Shown one piece after another: positions 7,316-8,794 of a stretch of DNA of 8,794 nucleotides. Within the stretch, counting starts at the first letter, position 1; the number at the start of each line of letters is the position of its first letter. The stretch is from an uncultured Gemmiger sp. (GTDB lineage: Bacteria > Bacillota > Clostridia > Oscillospirales > Ruminococcaceae), in the NCBI GenBank assembly GCA_959018215.1, contig CAUEKL010000087.1:1-8794 (forward strand), given 5' to 3'. The notes beneath the pieces are model-generated. The model ran no database searches, was not told where the DNA came from, and saw nothing but the letters and a program-made list of their open reading frames with translations. Made by a program: the position numbers and the translations under genes.

Positions 7316-7365
7316 AAAAAACGCTATTAGGGAGAAGCTGCTTCGCATATCAACTCCCTAATAGC
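7316..7365 (-). terminator. Attenuator-like hairpin with T run between mglB and mglA
   Basis: GCTATTAGGGAG (7323-7334) and CTCCCTAATAGC (7354-7365) form a perfect 12-bp stem around 19 nt. Read on the minus strand it is followed by G and TTTTTT (7321-7316). This is the form of an intrinsic terminator inside the operon; since mglA and mglC lack a clear promoter after it, partial read-through is the likely design, giving more mglB than mglAC transcript. Confidence 0.75.
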
Positions 7366-7395
7366 AAGTGGGTGTTACCTGTTAACGAATCGGTT

Positions 7396-7412
7396 CACCG
7401 CACACTGCGGTG
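7396..7412 (-). other. Small hairpin just after mglB stop
   Basis: CACCGCA (7396-7402) and TGCGGTG (7406-7412) form a 7-bp stem with a 3-nt loop, 4 nt after the mglB stop. No T run follows on the minus strand, so it is not a terminator by itself; it could protect the mglB 3' end together with the larger hairpin at 7323-7365. Confidence 0.5.
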
Positions 7413-7416
7413 GGAA

Positions 7417-8727
7417 TCACTGGCTCAGCAGAGCAGTGTAGGAAGCGCCGTTGTCGGTCTTAACCATGTTGATGGCGAAGGCATCGTACTGGCTGGGGTT
7501 GCTCAGACGGTTGGTGATGTTGGCCTCGGTCTGGCCGTCGCCGGCGATGTATTCGACTTCCAGGTTCAGCAGATCGTCATAGTTCTGCAGCAGCGGCTGG
7601 TAGGTGGAGCCCAGGAAGTTATCGGCGGAGTTGTAGATGTCCAGCCAAACCTTCTTGGTGGGATGGGTGGTGGCGTCCAGCTGGTTGGAAACCGGCTCGT
7701 AGACCTTGGTGGAGTCCATGAAGTCCTCATAGTTTTCCTCGGTGACAGCCACGTTCAGAGCGTAGTAGGAGCGCTCATCTTCCACATACTTGTAAACGTC
7801 GTCGCTCAGCACGTTGCCGGCTTCGTCGGCGGTGCCGATACCGGTGTCGATGTCCACGCCGTCCAGAGCGTTACGGATGACACGCAGGGTCAGGTAAGCC
7901 TGAACGTCGGCATGCTGGCTGATGGTGCCGCCGTAGCCTTCGCCGATAGCAGCAACGGCGTCAGCGTTGGCGTCGTAACCGAAGGTGGGGATGCCCTTTT
8001 CCTTGGACCAGGCGTTGAACATGGACATGCCCATGCCGTCGTTGTTGGAAACGACCACGTCGATGGAATCACCGAAGGAAGCGGCCCAGGTGCCGATGGC
8101 GTTGCCGGCAGTGGCAGCGTCCCAGGTGGCGCCGGCGGAGTTCTTCATTTCCTGAGAAGCCAGCTCACGGACGATGTAGGTCTTGCCGTTGACTTCCAGG
8201 GTGCCGTCCTTAACGGCAGTGGCGGTGCCGTCGGTGTTGGTGCCGACAGGATCGCTGTTCACAGCGCCGTCAACCTCAACGGCGGTGCCCAGAGCGGTAC
8301 GAACGCCGCGGGTACGGGCGATGGAGTCGTTGTGGCCGATATCGCCGATGGCCAGAACGTAACCGATGATGCCGTCGCCGTTCTTATCGATGGTATCGAT
8401 GTTCTTGGTGATGTAATCCAGAACCATCTGGCCCTGCAGCTCAGCGCCCTGGTTGGCGTCGAAGCCGACGTAGTAGGTGTTGTCGTTGAAGGTCAGAGCG
8501 GACATGTCCAGCTCACCGGTGGAGCTGTTGGAAGGCTGACGGTTGAACCAGACCAGAGGCTTGTCCTTGTTGGCGACTTCGCCGGAAGTAGCATCGGCGG
8601 AGGTAGCGGCCTCAGCGGTGCCGGTGGAAGTGGTGGAATCGGAAGTAGTGGTGGTGTCGCCGCCGGAGCAGGCTGCCAGGCTGAGAGCCATGGCCGCAGC
8701 CACGGTCAATGCAAGCGCTTTTTTCAT
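7417..8727 (-). CDS. mglB: Galactose/glucose-binding lipoprotein MglB, apparent circular permutant
   Basis: Sugar-binding lipoprotein of the Mgl importer, 436 residues against 332 for the E. coli precursor. The start ATG (8727-8725) has AGAAGGAG (8742-8735) 7 nt upstream and opens a lipoprotein signal, lipobox LAAC with Cys20, followed by a Ser/Thr/Ala-rich tether (21-55). The fold starts at KPLVWFNRQPS (56-66), which matches VPVVFFNKEPS of E. coli MglB near its mature residue 91. A calcium-type loop DKNGDG (114-119), GHNDSIAR (131-138), TWDAATA (201-207), SNNDGMGM (227-234) and FGYDANADA (249-257) follow in the E. coli order. Residues 359-436 (KVWLDIYNSADNF, AGDGQTEANITNRL, DAFAINMV) match the E. 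coli N-terminus (RIGVTIYKYDDNF, ALAINLV). No second copy of that block occurs before residue 56. About 30 extra residues lie at 150-185. First gene of the operon. Function is confident; sugar preference is inferred from conserved contacts. Confidence 0.93.
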   Translation of the reverse strand: MKKALALTVAAAMALSLAACSGGDTTTTSDSTTSTGTAEAATSADATSGEVANKDKPLVWFNRQPSNSSTGELDMSALTFNDNTYYVGFDANQGAELQGQMVLDYITKNIDTIDKNGDGIIGYVLAIGDIGHNDSIARTRGVRTALGTAVEVDGAVNSDPVGTNTDGTATAVKDGTLEVNGKTYIVRELASQEMKNSAGATWDAATAGNAIGTWAASFGDSIDVVVSNNDGMGMSMFNAWSKEKGIPTFGYDANADAVAAIGEGYGGTISQHADVQAYLTLRVIRNALDGVDIDTGIGTADEAGNVLSDDVYKYVEDERSYYALNVAVTEENYEDFMDSTKVYEPVSNQLDATTHPTKKVWLDIYNSADNFLGSTYQPLLQNYDDLLNLEVEYIAGDGQTEANITNRLSNPSQYDAFAINMVKTDNGASYTALLSQ

Positions 8728-8794
8728 AGTGTTTCTCCTTCTAACTATGATATTTTTTTGCGGGGCCGTTCCTCTCACAGTCCCGCCTGACAAT

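Noticed and set aside
7249..7322. Separate promoter for mglA after the attenuator
   Set aside because: No -35/-10 pair with acceptable spacing was found on the minus strand.
7372..8790. 472-codon Gly/Val-rich open frame on the + strand opposite mglB
   Set aside because: Antisense shadow; the repeated GVGV/GAGG texture comes from the third-position bias of mglB codons.
8728..8794. Promoter for mglB
   Set aside because: Minus-strand TATCAT (near 8747) and a TTGTCA at the window edge are too far apart to pair; the true promoter may lie beyond the window.

Overview
The window is a GC-rich, gene-dense stretch of a chromosome that looks like a gut-type Clostridia member (Oscillospiraceae-like, in the Faecalibacterium/Subdoligranulum/Gemmiger range). 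That placement is inferred from protein style, lipoprotein-type binding proteins, strong GGAGG ribosome sites and intrinsic terminators; no rRNA or marker gene is present to prove it. Seven genes are visible: three on the + strand in the middle-left, flanked by two minus-strand ABC transporter operons.

Left (1-1476, minus strand): the end of a NitT/TauT-type importer operon, with a binding lipoprotein (418-1476) overlapping a partial inner-membrane permease (1-428) that runs off the window. The ligand cannot be read from sequence. A compact divergent control region (1477-1657) separates this operon from a + strand operon. The two -10 boxes are almost back to back, and two TTGCnnnnGCAA palindromes fit sites for the adjacent Crp/Fnr-type regulator. 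One is centred about 41.5 bp upstream of the predicted importer start site, the classic class II activator position.

Middle (1658-3909, + strand): Crp/Fnr-family regulator, GtrB/DPM1-like membrane glycosyltransferase and flavin reductase-family protein, tightly packed (9-bp gap, then ATGA overlap) and ended by a strong terminator at 3928-3980. A second hairpin terminator (4002-4043) ends the converging operon from the right.

Right (4068-8727, minus strand): a complete galactose/methyl-galactoside (Mgl) importer operon in the order mglB-mglA-mglC. mglA is a textbook double-ATPase. The other two are not standard. MglC carries an extra ~220-residue charged, coiled-coil-like cytoplasmic N-terminus. 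MglB appears to be a natural circular permutant: the segment that forms the first ~80 residues of mature E. coli MglB (beta1 to alpha3) lies at the C-terminus here, and the protein starts, after a lipobox and a Ser/Thr-rich tether, at the strand bearing the sugar-binding Asn. Nearly all sugar-contact residues of E. coli MglB can still be matched across the rearranged order. An attenuator-like hairpin with a T run sits between mglB and mglA, fitting higher expression of the binding protein than of the membrane parts. The permuted MglB is the most notable finding in the window.
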